A stretch of 64,000 bases of DNA from Porites lobata (Eukaryota; Cnidaria; Anthozoa; Scleractinia; Poritidae): the NCBI GenBank assembly GCA_942486035.1, contig CALNXK010000127.1:357501-421500 (forward strand), given 5' to 3'. This document shows, piece by piece, positions 12,201-22,554 of this stretch. The notes below the pieces were generated by a model. The model was not told the origin of the DNA. It did not search any database and saw only the letters and a list, made by a program, of their open reading frames with translations. The translations under genes and the position numbers were made by a program. Position 1 is the first letter of the stretch; each line of letters starts with the position of its first letter.

Positions 12201-13543
12201 TAGTTTCCCTCATGATCAAGTGAAAAAGTTCTTGATTGATTAAGAAATTTTCCCCATCAGTACCATTGGATATGTGTAGAGAATAATGTGGAGAATAAGC
12301 TTCCTGATATTAGAGTTTTCCGTTTTAAAGGCTTATGCCGCGGTCTAACGGTCATAACTTTGTCTTTCTTGTCTCGACATCTTTTTGAGAGCCGACTTTG
12401 AGGCTGTGCGAGCACAGGTAACCCAAGCTCGAAATGTGTCCGTCCCAACGGTATGTCTGTCGGTCGTAAGAAAAGAGCCAAAATATAAACATATGTAAGG
12501 GAAAACCGAGATAAAAAAGGTAGATTTCCTCTCTTTGTTTCCACGTTTTCGTCTCACCGGCGTTTTATGCCGCTTAAGCTGGCCTCTGGTCAATTTTGGG
12601 CCATTTTTATGGTTTAATTTTTCACTGTCCTGACGTTCATTTTGAACAGTGGAACATAAAGCCAAAACCAACCAGTCAACAATAAATTACATATTACTTT
12701 CTTTTATTACATCATTACCGTAAGCCTGTTTTTTTTCTTTTCTTAGAATAAACACTGTATTTTAGATGTTAGTGGTTATGCTATCAAGCGACTCCAAGTG
12801 GCCACGCTCTATCCCATCGCAATATTTTTAAAACCAAAATCCGTGGATTCCATCCGGGAATTAAATAAAAGGCTGACGGAAGAACAGGCACAAAAGACGT
12901 ACGATAGAGCGCTGAAATTGGAGCAGGAATTTGGAGAGTATTTTACAGGTGAGGATGAAGTGTATGCGCATTTGTTTTCTTTTTAGCCTTCGAGTAAACT
13001 CTCTAATAGCCCTCTTTAGCTTGTATGTTTTGTTTTCCCAATACAGCTCATGTGATAACGCTGTAGAGAACTGTTTCTCTCAAATTTTTGTCTTATTCAC
13101 GTGCATACCTACGCGTAATTTATGAAAAGACAAACGGTCAAGTTCCCCTGGGACCTCTATTGGGAAAATAAAACATACAATTAAGCTAAAGAGGTCTATT
13201 ATGGCGAGCGAAGCGAGCCTCGAGAGAACGCGCGGGAGACGGAACACCCCTCGCACTCGCATGACTTCTCGCGACTCCCCAAAATGGTCTGGGAAACTGC
13301 CCACCTTCCCAAATTTGGTTACCCAAGTTTATAGGTTTTTTTTTATAGCTTTCCGTTTATCATATGTTGCGATGAAAATCTCTTTCTTCCCTTCCCAAGG
13401 ACTTCCCTGACTGATTGTTGTTTCCTCATCTTTTAGCTGTTGTTCAAGGAGACACATACGACGAAATCTACACCAAAGCCAAGGATGTCATACGCCAGCA
13501 GTCTGGTCCAGTTATTTGGATTCCTTCCAAGGAAAAACTCTAG
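208..13543 (+). CDS. DLG1: Discs-large MAGUK scaffold protein (DLG1-like), 3' half, 10 coding exons
   Basis: A membrane-associated guanylate-kinase scaffold that organises receptors, channels and polarity proteins at junctions and synapses. The window holds the C-terminal half, read as exons 208-415, 1673-1829, 3723-3825, 6459-6564, 9544-9720, 10290-10362, 11047-11353, 11989-12161, 12747-12948 and 13437-13543 (stop TAG). Joined phases agree at every junction. Order: Pro/Ala-rich linker; PDZ3 with the carboxylate loop GLGFNIVGGEDGEGIFIS; SH3 (ALFDYDKTKDSGLPSQGL, ASDDEWWQAR, VIPSKRR); a basic HOOK segment; an acidic linker with SNASDSESSY; the GUK domain (RPVIVLG, NDDLISEFPDKFGSCVP, RRDYEVDGRDYHFV, FIEAGQYNENLYGTSVQSV); and the C-terminus IWIPSKEKL, nearly identical to vertebrate DLGs. 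The GUK domain of this family binds phosphopeptides and is not catalytic. The exon 5 donor is GC (gcaagt at 9721) instead of GT. PDZ1, PDZ2 and the N-terminus lie upstream of the window. DLG1 versus another DLG paralogue is not decided, because cnidarians may have only one. Confidence 0.96.
436..580. repeat. Degenerate ACCGTA-type fold-back element beside the DLG exon 208-415
   Basis: It starts with TACCGTAAACTGCTGC only 20 bases after the donor and has a partial inverted copy ending GGCAGTTTA near 574, with GCCC/GGGC-rich arms. The terminal words match the better-preserved TA-flanked elements near 51.8, 52.1 and 60.6 kb. The right terminus is worn, so the boundary is approximate. Confidence 0.4.
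944..1035. mobile_element. Fold-back MITE, TAGTCTGCTA family, copy 1
   Basis: The two arms (tagtctgctatacagc at 944 and its complement ending at 1035) pair almost over the full length around a short loop, with repeated GTCACGCA/TGCGTGAC words. Three more copies are at 1191, 2731 and 9076. It is non-coding and lies in a DLG intron. Confidence 0.75.
1154..1345. mobile_element. GGATCAATTTAGG-family MITE, split by another MITE
   Basis: The left part (ggatcaatttaggtttct through the cccacctaccc block) and the right part (cctacccctcctc to about 1345) together match the intact family members at 2917-3053 and 62368-62504. The element is interrupted at 1191-1262 by a TAGTCTGCTA-family MITE. Confidence 0.65.
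1191..1262. mobile_element. Fold-back MITE, TAGTCTGCTA family, copy 2 (nested), 8-bp TSD
   Basis: A near-perfect fold-back of about 70 bp. It is flanked by the same eight bases ACCTACCC at 1183-1190 and 1263-1270, which is the expected target-site duplication. An 8-bp duplication is typical of hAT transposons. The target is another MITE. Confidence 0.8.
1856..2066. mobile_element. TIR MITE, CCCTTTAAAGTC family
   Basis: Starts CCCTTTAAAGTCCCAATA and ends with the inverted form TGAGACTTAAAGGG. The inner arm carries AAATTGATGTTGGTCACTAT, seen again near 8371-8391 and in part near 10625. It lies just after the exon ending at 1829. Confidence 0.6.
2495..2622. repeat. Short TIR element, CATTTGTCAGAACT arms
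   Basis: CATTTGTCAGAACTGAC near 2503 and the inverted copy AGTTCTGACAAATG near 2606 bracket about 85 bp. It is non-coding and directly adjoins a tRNA-like stretch. Confidence 0.45.
2622..2703 (-). repeat. tRNA-derived pseudogene or SINE head
   Basis: On the minus strand the sequence reads through a D-arm-like block (CTCGGTAACTCAGAGG, resembling an A box) to a T-arm-like block (GGTTTGAATCC, one base off the B-box consensus GGTTCGAATCC). The distance is about right for a tRNA. The 5' acceptor half does not pair with the 3' CCGGGGG end, so it is not a working tRNA gene. Confidence 0.5.
2731..2843. mobile_element. Fold-back MITE, TAGTCTGCTA family, copy 3
   Basis: A full-length 113-bp fold-back. 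Flanks AAGTGACAC (2722-2730) and AGGTGACAC (2844-2852) look like a target-site duplication with one change. The loop contains CTCCCTCCCTCC-type runs. Confidence 0.8.
2917..3053. mobile_element. Fold-back MITE, GGATCAATTTAGG family
   Basis: Arms carrying CCCACCTACCCCTCCCC and its complement GGGGAGGGGTAGG fold back around a loop near 2985-3000. Same family as 1154-1345 and 62368-62504. Confidence 0.75.
3826..6458. other. DLG intron, no gene seen
   Basis: AT-rich intronic sequence of 2.6 kb between the PDZ3 exon ending at 3825 and the exon starting at 6459. It holds scattered short open frames without family resemblance and an (AAT)n run near 5467. I see no further exon. Confidence 0.6.
7261..7643. 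mobile_element. TIR MITE, GGGAGCTTAAGCAACAAC family, copy 1
   Basis: Starts GGGAGCTTAAGCAACAACGA and ends with the inverted form TCGTTGTTGATTAAGTTCCC. A (CGGCGA)n-like run follows the left end. A second copy of the whole element lies at 30880-31236 in a MED4 intron. Non-coding. Confidence 0.75.
7837..8022. mobile_element. Fold-back MITE, TAGACCTATTCGG arms
   Basis: Roughly 40-bp inverted arms run from TAGACCTATTCGGCTAACTC at 7837 to its complement ending at 8022. TATAAA sits immediately outside or overlapping both ends (7831-7836 and 8021-8026) and probably reflects the target duplication. It is nested in a CCCTTTAAAGTC-type element spanning about 7661-8400. Confidence 0.75.
9076..9170. mobile_element. 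Fold-back MITE, TAGTCTGCTA family, copy 4
   Basis: Diverged copy with terminal TAGTCTGCTACACAG and the inverted end at 9170. The surrounding bases (cccacccaaccctccc and acccctccct) resemble the C-rich arm of the GGATCAATTTAGG family, so this copy is probably also nested in such an element. Confidence 0.65.
9914..10131. mobile_element. TIR element, GGGACGGACCATTAG arms
   Basis: GGGACGGACCATTAGAAAAG at 9917 and the inverted CTTATGGTCGGTCC near 10107-10120 bracket about 200 bp of non-coding sequence with an A-rich run. It lies in the intron that starts with the GC donor. Confidence 0.5.
11557..11735 (+). promoter_or_regulatory. Cluster of five TTTTCCCGC (E2F-like) words in a DLG intron
   Basis: TTTTCCCGC occurs five times in about 175 bp, near 11560, 11613, 11671, 11699 and 11727, several as TTTTCCCGCG. 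This equals the core of the E2F consensus. It could be an enhancer, an internal promoter, or only a pyrimidine-rich tandem decay product. Confidence 0.35.
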
Positions 13544-16122
13544 TAACTAAACAATGCCGTCAAACAACACAGTCATGCGCAGCGCCATCCTTGTATTTCC
13601 ATGGTTACAACATAACGCCTTGATTTGCCTCTTCATTCTCAAAGCCGCGAATAGGACAAGACAGAAGAACATCAGTCTCCCGTACCGCGTTGCTGAAGGG
13701 CATCCGTGTTGATTCGTTACTAAAGCGCGGTCCTCATTAGTGACTCAAGCATAAACTTGAAAATTTATTCTTCGTAGTGAAGAAGCGCGGGAGAAGTTTA
13801 AGCACAGGCAACAAAAACGTGGTATCGCCTAAGGAACCCGGGTCCTCTTTCCATTATTTTGGTGTCAAGAATGGTTTGCTTGTGTGCCAGCATGTGTCAG
13901 GAATCAGGTCACGTCGTCCCCAAACCATTAAGCTGATTTAGCAACAGAACGGGAACGTCAGTTGACAAGGGCGCACGCATATCAAACAACTGGCTTGACC
14001 AATGGCAGAGCGGGAAATTGGGCACCGGAAGTCGTGTTTAGTCCGCGCGCTTTCCCGTCGCCAACTGATGTTCCCGTCCTGTTGCTAAATCAGCCTATTA
14101 GCTTGGGAGCAACCTCTCCATCTGGAGGATAAGTGCGAGTGAGACGTGAGACGAGATTTCAATAGCGCGTTTTGGCGTCTCTCTTCACTCGAAACTGATG
14201 GAGAGCTTGCTCGTAGGTTACCAAACCATTGCCCCCTTTCTTCCTCGTCCTCATGTTGGTTGTTTCGTTCCCAGGTTAGAGAGCTTTAGGTTCTAAGACA
14301 AGAACGACCTCGAGTAAGAGATTTTATCGATAGTAAGTAGTGCTTGCGCGTGAGGCAGCGTCATTTTGGCGGGAAAAAGTGGTAGCCGCCGTCATTCAAC
14401 TACGAGTTTTAGCGAGAGTGTCGCAGTGGCGGGAACAAGTTATCAAATGTTTGAAGTTTTATCATTTTTGCAATCGGGAGAGGTCTTAACCTCCTTCATT
14501 AACGATAACAGTACTAACTTTTCTGGTGATAAAAAGTACAACGAAGAATTTCGGGGTGTCTATTTTTTGACAATACGCTAAAAAAAGGTTAAAATCAAAT
14601 CACGTATTCGTTCTCGTCTTGGAATCTAAAGGTCTCTATTTAGTACCTCCAAACACGAACTTAAACATTCATATTACTTTGACATGAGGTGGCAGGGATG
14701 AAGTGCAGCCACCGTACGCCTGTACTTATCACAAGTGCGGCAATTCTTGTGCAAATGCCTTTTATGTTTATGCTTGTGTCACGAGTGAAGTTTGGACTGT
14801 AAAAATAATGAATTGGATTGTTTACTCTAAATCGTATTTAAAATTAATGGCGGCTTGAAAACTCAATTTGATAACCGAGAGAAAAAGTACGGAGCTGGCT
14901 ACGGCAGTTCGCTAAGTGAAATGATTTATACCTGTTAAAAAGACATTTGTGTTCCTCAAATATAGAAATATAAAATTCGTTACGCTATTATAGTTTTAAT
15001 TTGTTTGGATGGCCGTTATATTCAGAAGCTAGAAATAGCAGATATATTAATTTTCTGGCCTTTTATATCTGGATTAAAAACAAAGTTTAATCAGGGTATG
15101 TGAATTCGCGAGATTTGTTCTGTTGTTGTCTACAGTCGATTCTCTTTAAGACAGACACCTTGGTGACTGGTACTAAGTGTTCATGTCCCTCTTAGAGTGA
15201 CGTCCGTCTTACAGAGAGTCAAATTAAAGGAGTAAAAAAGGCCGGCACCAACTCTAGGTGTCCGTTAAGAGAGAGTGGAATGTAGTTTTGTGGTGCTTTT
15301 CGTGGCTGTGCTGCATAACACCATGATTTGTGTCACGCTAACGCTTGTACTCCATTGCAGAGAAGGCAGAGTAAAGCGTGACAATGCCGGCATAGAAGAG
15401 AAAAGCTATCTCCTTATTTGAGCTAAAACGTGAACTCATAAACAGAGAATTACTAAATATTTGGGTTGGGGTTTTCAAGTATCTTTCTGGTTTGCCATGA
15501 ATTCGTCTCATGCCATTCCCCCTTACAATTCATTAATACTCTTGATATTACATTCAGTGCGTTTTAATTGCTGGACTTGAATTAAACTATTTTATCGAAA
15601 TTGCGTCTGTTTGTCAAATAGAAACAAGTATTCTTTGAATGTTAGCAAGAGCCATAATTGTGGGTCTTGATGTTAGCGAGTGATCTCCTCACGCGATATT
15701 CGCCAATTAAGAAAAGCGAAGGAAACTGGGGCGAGTTAACTTTCGCAAAGGCTTCTGGGACTATTATCAGTGACGGGGAAAATATTGGCCAATAGCTGAC
15801 CGGGGCATCTCCAATAACGAGCCCAGAAAACATTGCGGGATGCATGTCGACTTTATTTCCCTTTTCGTCTCTAACATGGCGAATGTGTGGCTCAAGTGGT
15901 TAATTCAGAACCCGCTTAAAACCCGCTGTCTCTTAATCAAACAAATATTGTTGAAAACATATAGTTTGTTTAACTTTTGCTTTACTGCTGGCATATTTCA
16001 CTGCCAAATAAACAGTATTTGATACAGCAAAGTATTGTTCAATAGCTGCAGCTTTTTATTAAATTATCACTACATAGATTGATTAGCTCTGAGAATACAG
16101 GCAACATTTCGCAACGCCGCCA
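13544..16122 (+). other. DLG 3' UTR and downstream flank
   Basis: No coding frame resembling a known protein is seen. The first part is presumably the DLG 3' UTR. An AATAAA at 16007-16012 is one possible poly(A) signal, but the real 3' end cannot be fixed from sequence. A fragment near 15120-15280 has clustered CTCTTTAAGACAGACACC-type words found in short dispersed repeats. Confidence 0.4.
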
Positions 16123-16131
16123 TTGGTTTTC

Positions 16132-16279
16132 TAGCCTGCGTAGCAGGCGCTAAGAAATAAATGAGCGCAAGAAAAAACACGCGCGAGAGAAGGAGACACG
16201 CAAGGGGAGAGGGCGTGTCTCCCTCGCGCGCCCCAGTTCTTTGCGCCCATTTATTTCCTAGCGCCTGCTACGCAGGCTA
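16132..16279. mobile_element. Fold-back MITE, TAGCCTGCGTAGCAGGC family, 9-bp TSD
   Basis: Perfect ends TAGCCTGCGTAGCAGGCGCT and its complement enclose GC-rich inner arms with GTGTCTCC/GGAGACAC. Flanks TTGGTTTTC (16123-16131) and TTGGTTTCC (16280-16288) form a 9-bp target duplication with one change. Confidence 0.85.
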
Positions 16280-16289
16280 TTGGTTTCCA

Positions 16290-16440
16290 CGGGAAATGAC
16301 GTCTGAGAACATCAACTAGCGCAGAAATTCCATACCGATGACGTGTCACTACCCTGATCTGGCTAGTGCTTCTGATTGGTCAAAAATGTGCTTTAACCAA
16401 TCAGGAGCACTAGCCAGATCAGGGTAATGATCAACGTGTT
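16290..16440. mobile_element. Fold-back MITE with CCCTGATCTGGCTAGTGC arms
   Basis: An inner palindrome (ccctgatctggctagtgctt and complement, about 16350-16428) surrounded by worn arms containing GCAGAAATTCCATAC and TGACGTG. Related copies at about 48900-49140 and 51535-51745 share GAAATTC...TGATGACG, the central CTACCCAGAT and a ...GTTTTCTCAGGCT end. Confidence 0.6.
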
Positions 16441-16654
16441 GCCTGTACAAATTTATAAACTAAGATAAGAGAACGAAACAAAAAGGTCTTGAGCAGAGTT
16501 GTTAGAAGCGGCGGTTAGAGTTAACGGCGCGAGTAAACTACTAACAGAGAGTATTAGCTGTCATGGTTACGAATCATAGATTCTCGAACGATCCCTCCCT
16601 GGTGAGGTTTTGGGCACGACTTTTGTACGCTGGTCAGAACGCATGTGACTCAGA

Positions 16655-16760
16655 AAGGGCCTGTTTACATGGAGATGGGGGACCCCGGGTAGGTGACTTC
16701 AATAATCTGCTTAGATCGGGTAGGCTGCTTGTCAGTACAATCTCTCATTTCAATTAATCA
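16655..16760. repeat. Partial copy of the AGGGCCTGTTTAC MITE
   Basis: Matches the left arm of the complete element at 38926-39099 (AGGGCCTGTTTACATGGAGA, then CCCCGGGTAGGTGA and ATCTCTCATTT). The right arm is missing. Confidence 0.5.
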
Positions 16761-16862
16761 GTTGATGTAGCGTGATTTCTCAGTCCAATATCGTTTGCTC
16801 TCATTCGTGACTGCTAAGCAACGGACTTCTCATGCTCCTTTGTAGAGGGGTTTAGGATCCCA

Positions 16863-17531
16863 CCACACTAATGCGTTGCTCCGTTGCTCCGTTTCTCCGT
16901 TATCGCCCGTTTTCCACACTAAGACCCGCCAAAACGCTGAAAACGAATCGTTTTGAATAGACCATTTTACAGTTGTGGACCACTGTTGTGTGGACTTAGT
17001 ACCCTGGCCTTCGAGTGAATATGAGGCTGAGGCTGACCTTGTTTTGATACAAACCTCGTTAGCTTTGTCATGGAAATTTTCCTCGAAAAATACTTATCAG
17101 CATAAGAAAAACTTGATTTACATAATAAAGCAGGAAAGTTTGTATCAAAACAAGGTTAACTCCAGCCTCGCTTCCATCTATAAGTGTAATAGCGCTCCGG
17201 ATGCAGTGTGGATCTTGTACTCTCTCCATCGCAGAGGTTCAAAGGGGTATGGGGCGAGTGAGTTGGGGGGCGAATCTTTCTGTTTTGGCGCCTGCACTCA
17301 CTTTGCGCAGCGGAAATCCAATAAGACGTCATTGAACCTCTGCGGAGAGGAGGGGATCGTGTAAACGGAGACTAACGTCCAAACGATGGATGTAATAACG
17401 TGAAAAGTGCCAGTGTGGATAGGTGTAAAAGAAGCTTTTGAAAACTATGACTTCAAAAGTTTGGAAGAATTTTTGAAACCCACTGTTTACATCGTTTGTT
17501 GAAAACGATAGCAAAATGCTAGTGTGAATGG
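16863..17531. mobile_element. hAT-like non-autonomous element with two inner TIR elements
   Basis: Ends CCACACTAATGC and GCTAGTGTGAATGG form the outer inverted termini. Inside are two further inverted pairs: about 17019-17175 (arms with CCTTGTTTTGATACAAAC) and 17221-17350 (arms TCTCTCCATCGCAGAGGTTC and GAACCTCTGCGGAGAGGA). A 129-codon open frame across it is composed of these repeats and has no family resemblance. Confidence 0.55.
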
Positions 17532-17651
17532 AAATTTTGCCTTGTTTTCGCCCAGACATAAAGGGAGCATTTTGCACCGCATTACTCCGGTCGGAGCCTG
17601 ATTGTAGGTGACCTGTCCAAACTGCGCTGACTAGCGTTACGGTTAACACCC

Positions 17652-19305
17652 TTATGCGGACTTGCCGAACGATAGCTTTTTTGGGGGGGGGAGGGGAATG
17701 GCCGAATTATTGAGAATGAAAGAAATAAGGAAAGGAAGAGGTATAGTCGATACAGTACATAAACAGTTAATCCTCCAGTGGACTAAAGAGCACCTTGTTG
17801 TGGTGATGGACTATCTGATATTTGTATACTAAATATTCCCTTCATAATTTAATTTTCAACAACCACCAAATCCAAAATTTTCCAATTTTCCATAATTTGA
17901 ATCATCCCCTTAATTCAAAAAGAACATTCGAGTTTGATCCAAAACTTCTCGTACATACATTCATGATTGAACCAATGACTCCGACCCTATTGTCTTACTG
18001 TATTATGTTTGGATTGAATGAACTCTTGACTATAGGTTTATAAAACATTAAAAAGGGCGGAAATAAACAAAAACCAAATCTTATTATCAGAAGCCCTGCT
18101 AAAGCCTCTTCTCAAGGTGTATTATGGGAAATCCGAGTGTTAATTTGAGCATCGCCTATTCACGCCCCACACTTGCCGCTGAATGTAGATTGTCATCGTA
18201 CTCTTGAGTTTAAGACAAAAGACTGCTATTGACTAAAGAAAAAATATACACATTATACTATGTTATCTTATTAACTCTTTACATTCCTTGCCATGTGAAA
18301 TAAGAGATTGTCACAAACACGATGAGAGTCGTACAATATACATCAACTGTGTATTGAGACGACTTTCACCGCCTTTAGAAACAACACTTCCATTTCCTCC
18401 TCCATCCGTTCTGTTATCAAACTAAACTTCAGCAATATTTCATGAAGAACCTTGTCTACCGCACATCTTACGGGAACAAACCCGAAACAGTAACACGGGA
18501 GCAAAGGAGCTTGGGAACTCGGTGCAAAGCACGTGCTATGCACGTGGACACTCACCCAAACGGACACACGCACATGTGATCACTTATCACTCTATAATCC
18601 TACCCAAGAGGAACAAGGGACATGCATGAAGAACATATTATTTTGTATTATAACTACGTTTGTTAACACGAGGCATGCTGCGCGAGGACCTGACTGTTTT
18701 GCAAGGGTGAATAAATCATAAACATTCTTATGAAAGTTTTCCGAAGATACGGTAAGGGGTAGAGTCCTCAAAATTTTGTCTCTGAACGCTTACGATCCAT
18801 TTCTGTTAGAAACAGACAGTTTTGTAAAGGACACTTTGAACAGGGAATTCCCATCGAAAACCGTAACTTACAACCAATCAGTATGGAATACGGTAATGGA
18901 TTGAATAAAGATTAATGACATGAATTAGCATTTTGGAGAGGAATTAGCATTGTTAGAACTTCCTGCCTACGAAAACGACTGTTTTAACTGTCAACTAGCT
19001 ATATTTTAAAACATGCCAACTTTCACTCTGTCTTCTAAACATATCCAGAATTCACAATTAAATGGGACATTTTCCTTCGATTACAGTTTAAAATAGCTTT
19101 CTTAAGGTAAAAATCTGTACCCAAAGCCTTTAAAAGAAAGGTGTCCTGCATAACTTCCTCTGCTAAAAGAAAAACAGCCTGCTTGGAACAGGCTGCAAAA
19201 TATTGGGCGCGCGATAAGCGATGCGCGCGGGAAAAGTGGGACAAGCGCGATCGTGGCGTCCTACTCTCTCGCAGATAGCGCCACCGTTCTTTTGCGCCCT
19301 AAATG
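17652..19305. other. Intergenic, no gene seen
   Basis: AT-rich sequence with a G run near 17682. Open frames are short and show no recognisable domain or convincing splice context. Confidence 0.5.
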
Positions 19306-19450
19306 TGATGTTACACGGGACGATTCGCAGGAAGATTTTTAGCGCAACACAGCGTTGCAATGTTGGAACAATGCTGTAACAATTGGAAACGATGTTGCAA
19401 TTCTTTGTTGCGCTAACTGTCGTCGCTTTGAATTGTCCCGTGTAGCATCA
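19306..19450. mobile_element. TIR MITE, TGATGTTACACGGGAC arms
   Basis: TGATGTTACACGGGACGATT at 19306 is answered by the inverted AATTGTCCCGTGTAGCATCA ending at 19450. The interior has GCGCAAC and GTTGCGC words in inverted order, a fold-back of about 145 bp. Confidence 0.75.
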
Positions 19451-22400
19451 CCTTTACTAACCTCTCACGTCCCTGCTACGCAGACCACTGAGAAGAATGA
19501 TCTTTAAGTCATAAACACTGAGTTAAACGTCGCCTACGTGCCGGTCTGTAAACGTCACTTATTTTCTTTGTTCCGCGCGTGCAAAGAAAATAGACAACGT
19601 CTAAACGCAGGATAAATTATATGGGATAGTATTTACCAGAAGGGAGTTGTGAATCCATTTCTTTAAGTGAAACTTACTCCTTTTAGCTGAATGTTACTGA
19701 TTGTGCTGTGTTCAATTCTTTTGCCTGCTGTACAGTATGGTCTAATTGCCGGAATCCATGAAAAAAATTTTAAAGCTGAACTATGTCTTACCTCGCGCTG
19801 TTCGGTTTTGAGAGTTTAAAGTTCAAGGAGCAAGTTTACTTCGTTAAAGCCACGTGTGTTAAACGGGGATCGATTTTAAAAAAAACTGCGTGTAATATCT
19901 TAAATATCGCAGGCAGACAAAACTTGTCTCCTAGTGGGAAAACTAAAGTGAAAAACTAGACAGTTGCAGTGTAACTAACAGTTTCTAGAGTCACTATATA
20001 GAATTTGCTGTTCAAACCATGTGTCTTAGCAGTTGAAGGTAAAGTGGTAAATAGTTTAACCGTACTAACGCCCCAGCATGCGAGAACAGAAGCCCTTATC
20101 GGCTCTTGTGTCATCCGTGAGACAATATCCGAAAAAGGCGTCTGTTCTCGCAGGCTAGAAACGTTTCTACCTGAGTATGAAAATCATGATTTAAGCTAAT
20201 CCGAGTATGACCTGCTACTCCAAGATCTTGTAGTGCGTTCCGTGAAACAGCCTCGGTGTAGTGGTCAGTTTGCCGGTACTTGATTTGCTTTACAGTTGTG
20301 ATGTCAATCCACCACGCCACACAGGCATTGATGCAAGCGTATTAATTAATGAATCAACCTAAACCTATCGTTTCTTTGTTAAACCATCATGGCAGGAAAT
20401 TTACATGACCGTCAATTTTACTTTACGAATATATTATGTTACAATTAGTTAGTTTATTTTTGAATGGGCGACAATTTCCTTATCTCGTGTGTTAACAAAA
20501 ACGGAAAAATGTAGCCTAACAAAAACTGACGAGTTTGTAGGTTTTACAAAGCCTGAACGGCAAAAAAACATAAGGGGCACTGAATCTTATGTAAAACGGG
20601 AATTCGTGCAAAATAGACGGAGCTTCCACGAGGGAAAGGCGGTGATGAAACCTATTCTGAAATCTACATTGGGACACAATAAAACATTTCAAGCAGTTTT
20701 ATTTGGAGAAGAGCACAAACGCGAATTTTAGACTAGGTTTTTTTTATTTTACTGAGACTTTGGTTGACCAAACAAAATAACTATTTTCCGATAGTGCATC
20801 CTCCATGCGGTACTTTGCTTTTCATCAGATTCCGGATCGCATTGGGATTCAGTGTAAAATGGTTTTTGGGGAAATGAGAACACCAACAATATACTCGATT
20901 TAGTTAAGAACATATACTGACACTTGCAAAAAAGAAAAAGGCCGGATTGCAAAAAGGATGTTAGGATGGAAAGCATGACCTCAGTGATATCGATCGTACT
21001 ACCTTTATCATGTTAACCAAAAGGGCCAACATCGTAAGACAACTTAAACATTTCTATTCTGATTGTCCTTCCAGTTATCATTGTGTTAAAAATAACTTCA
21101 GTTCCTCAATTTATTCTGACGATTTTGTAGACGAGATGCATATCTTAATTGAAGTTACTTCAACTTCCTGTCTCAGTTAGTGGGCTCAGTACAGTGAAAA
21201 CACTGGCATATTCTTCCCAGTAAACCAGTTCGCGATGAACTCGTATTAGCAAGTTTGCAGGTTTCAGTACAGGATGTCACAGTCTTTTTGATGAATTAGG
21301 GAATTATATCACGTTACTGCTGTTGCGGTTTCTTTTCTAAGTTTACCCTGCTTTAGACTTCCTGTTTTGCTGCCCTACAGGTTTGCAAGTCTCAAGCGTT
21401 CATAATTAAGTTTTGGCCTAATTCCCTTCCTGTTGCATATTGAGATTCGTTTGGCCTAATTTCTGCACTTCAGACTGATAGATTGTTTACGAGTCTTACG
21501 CTCAAAAATTCAGCTTAATAATAATAATACACTTTATTTAAAGAGGGTAGCACGGAATAGTTACAGAAACTAGTAAACTTGTGGCCCTCTATCTAAATTG
21601 AAATTACAAAAAGCATAAGATTCAGAATATACAAAGTCTAAGTACAAAATAAATAAAACTAAGGAAATATAAAAGTTCTACATCAATATGAATGAGTATA
21701 AGAGCTAATGATACGGCTAGCTTGATAATATGAAGTCTGTTCACAGCAGTTTTATTTCCGACAGAGTAAAATTGCTCCTGTGCGTGCTTTATGGAAGTAG
21801 ACAAAGCTCAAGAAAATAGTTCTTATCTTAATCCAATGCTTAACTGTTATCACTAAAATAGTAGGCTTATTATTAAAAATCACCTTGCAGCCTGAGGGCT
21901 AAATTGCGCAATATGTACGATTAAAGATTTACAAGTATAATAAATGCTGTAAAAGGGAAAGAATGAAAATCTGAAATAGCATTATTGAACTCTTTTTTAA
22001 AAAGGCCTTTTTTATTTTTGAAATCTAAAAACATGACATTCGAGAAATATTCCGACCCAGAGGGAAGCTATTTTGGAAAGTTGTCACAGTACCGGCTTCA
22101 ACCATGAAAAGACCACATGACCATCTAAAACACTGTGATATGGTGCATGAATTATACGTTTAATGTGGGAAGTACACCACTTTCTAATGGGCCGATTTAT
22201 TCATCTTGATGCAGAAATAATATTCTCATACTGCAGTAATGTAGACTTCAGCAGCTTTGAAACAAAAGACGTCCGAGGTTCTCAAAGTGAAAATTGAAAA
22301 ATTTTTGTCCAATAAGCAAAGTTATAAAAATTCAAGTGGATGATATGTAGCGATTTACTATCTTTATACTTCAATTCCAAACTGACTTTGCATCAGTTCT

Positions 22401-22500
22401 TGTTAAAGAAGCTATTTTACAAACCTGACATTCGATCAATTTTTATTCTAAACAAATAGAATATTAATACTTAAATTAGTTTTTGAAATTGGACATATGG
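19451..22500. other. Intergenic, no gene seen; decayed retroelement-like tail near 21.5 kb
   Basis: No recognisable protein. From 21520 an (AAT)n run followed by CACTTTATTTAAAGAGGG and CCCTCTAT resembles the antisense 3' tail of a non-LTR element, but no reverse-transcriptase sequence is readable, so this is tentative. Confidence 0.4.
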
Positions 22501-22554
22501 GCATTGACCTACTTTTACCTTTTTCAGGTCAAATATTGCGAAAGACTCAATAAT

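Noticed and set aside
16975..17364. 129-codon plus-strand frame
   Set aside because: It lies wholly across inverted-repeat elements and shows no domain.
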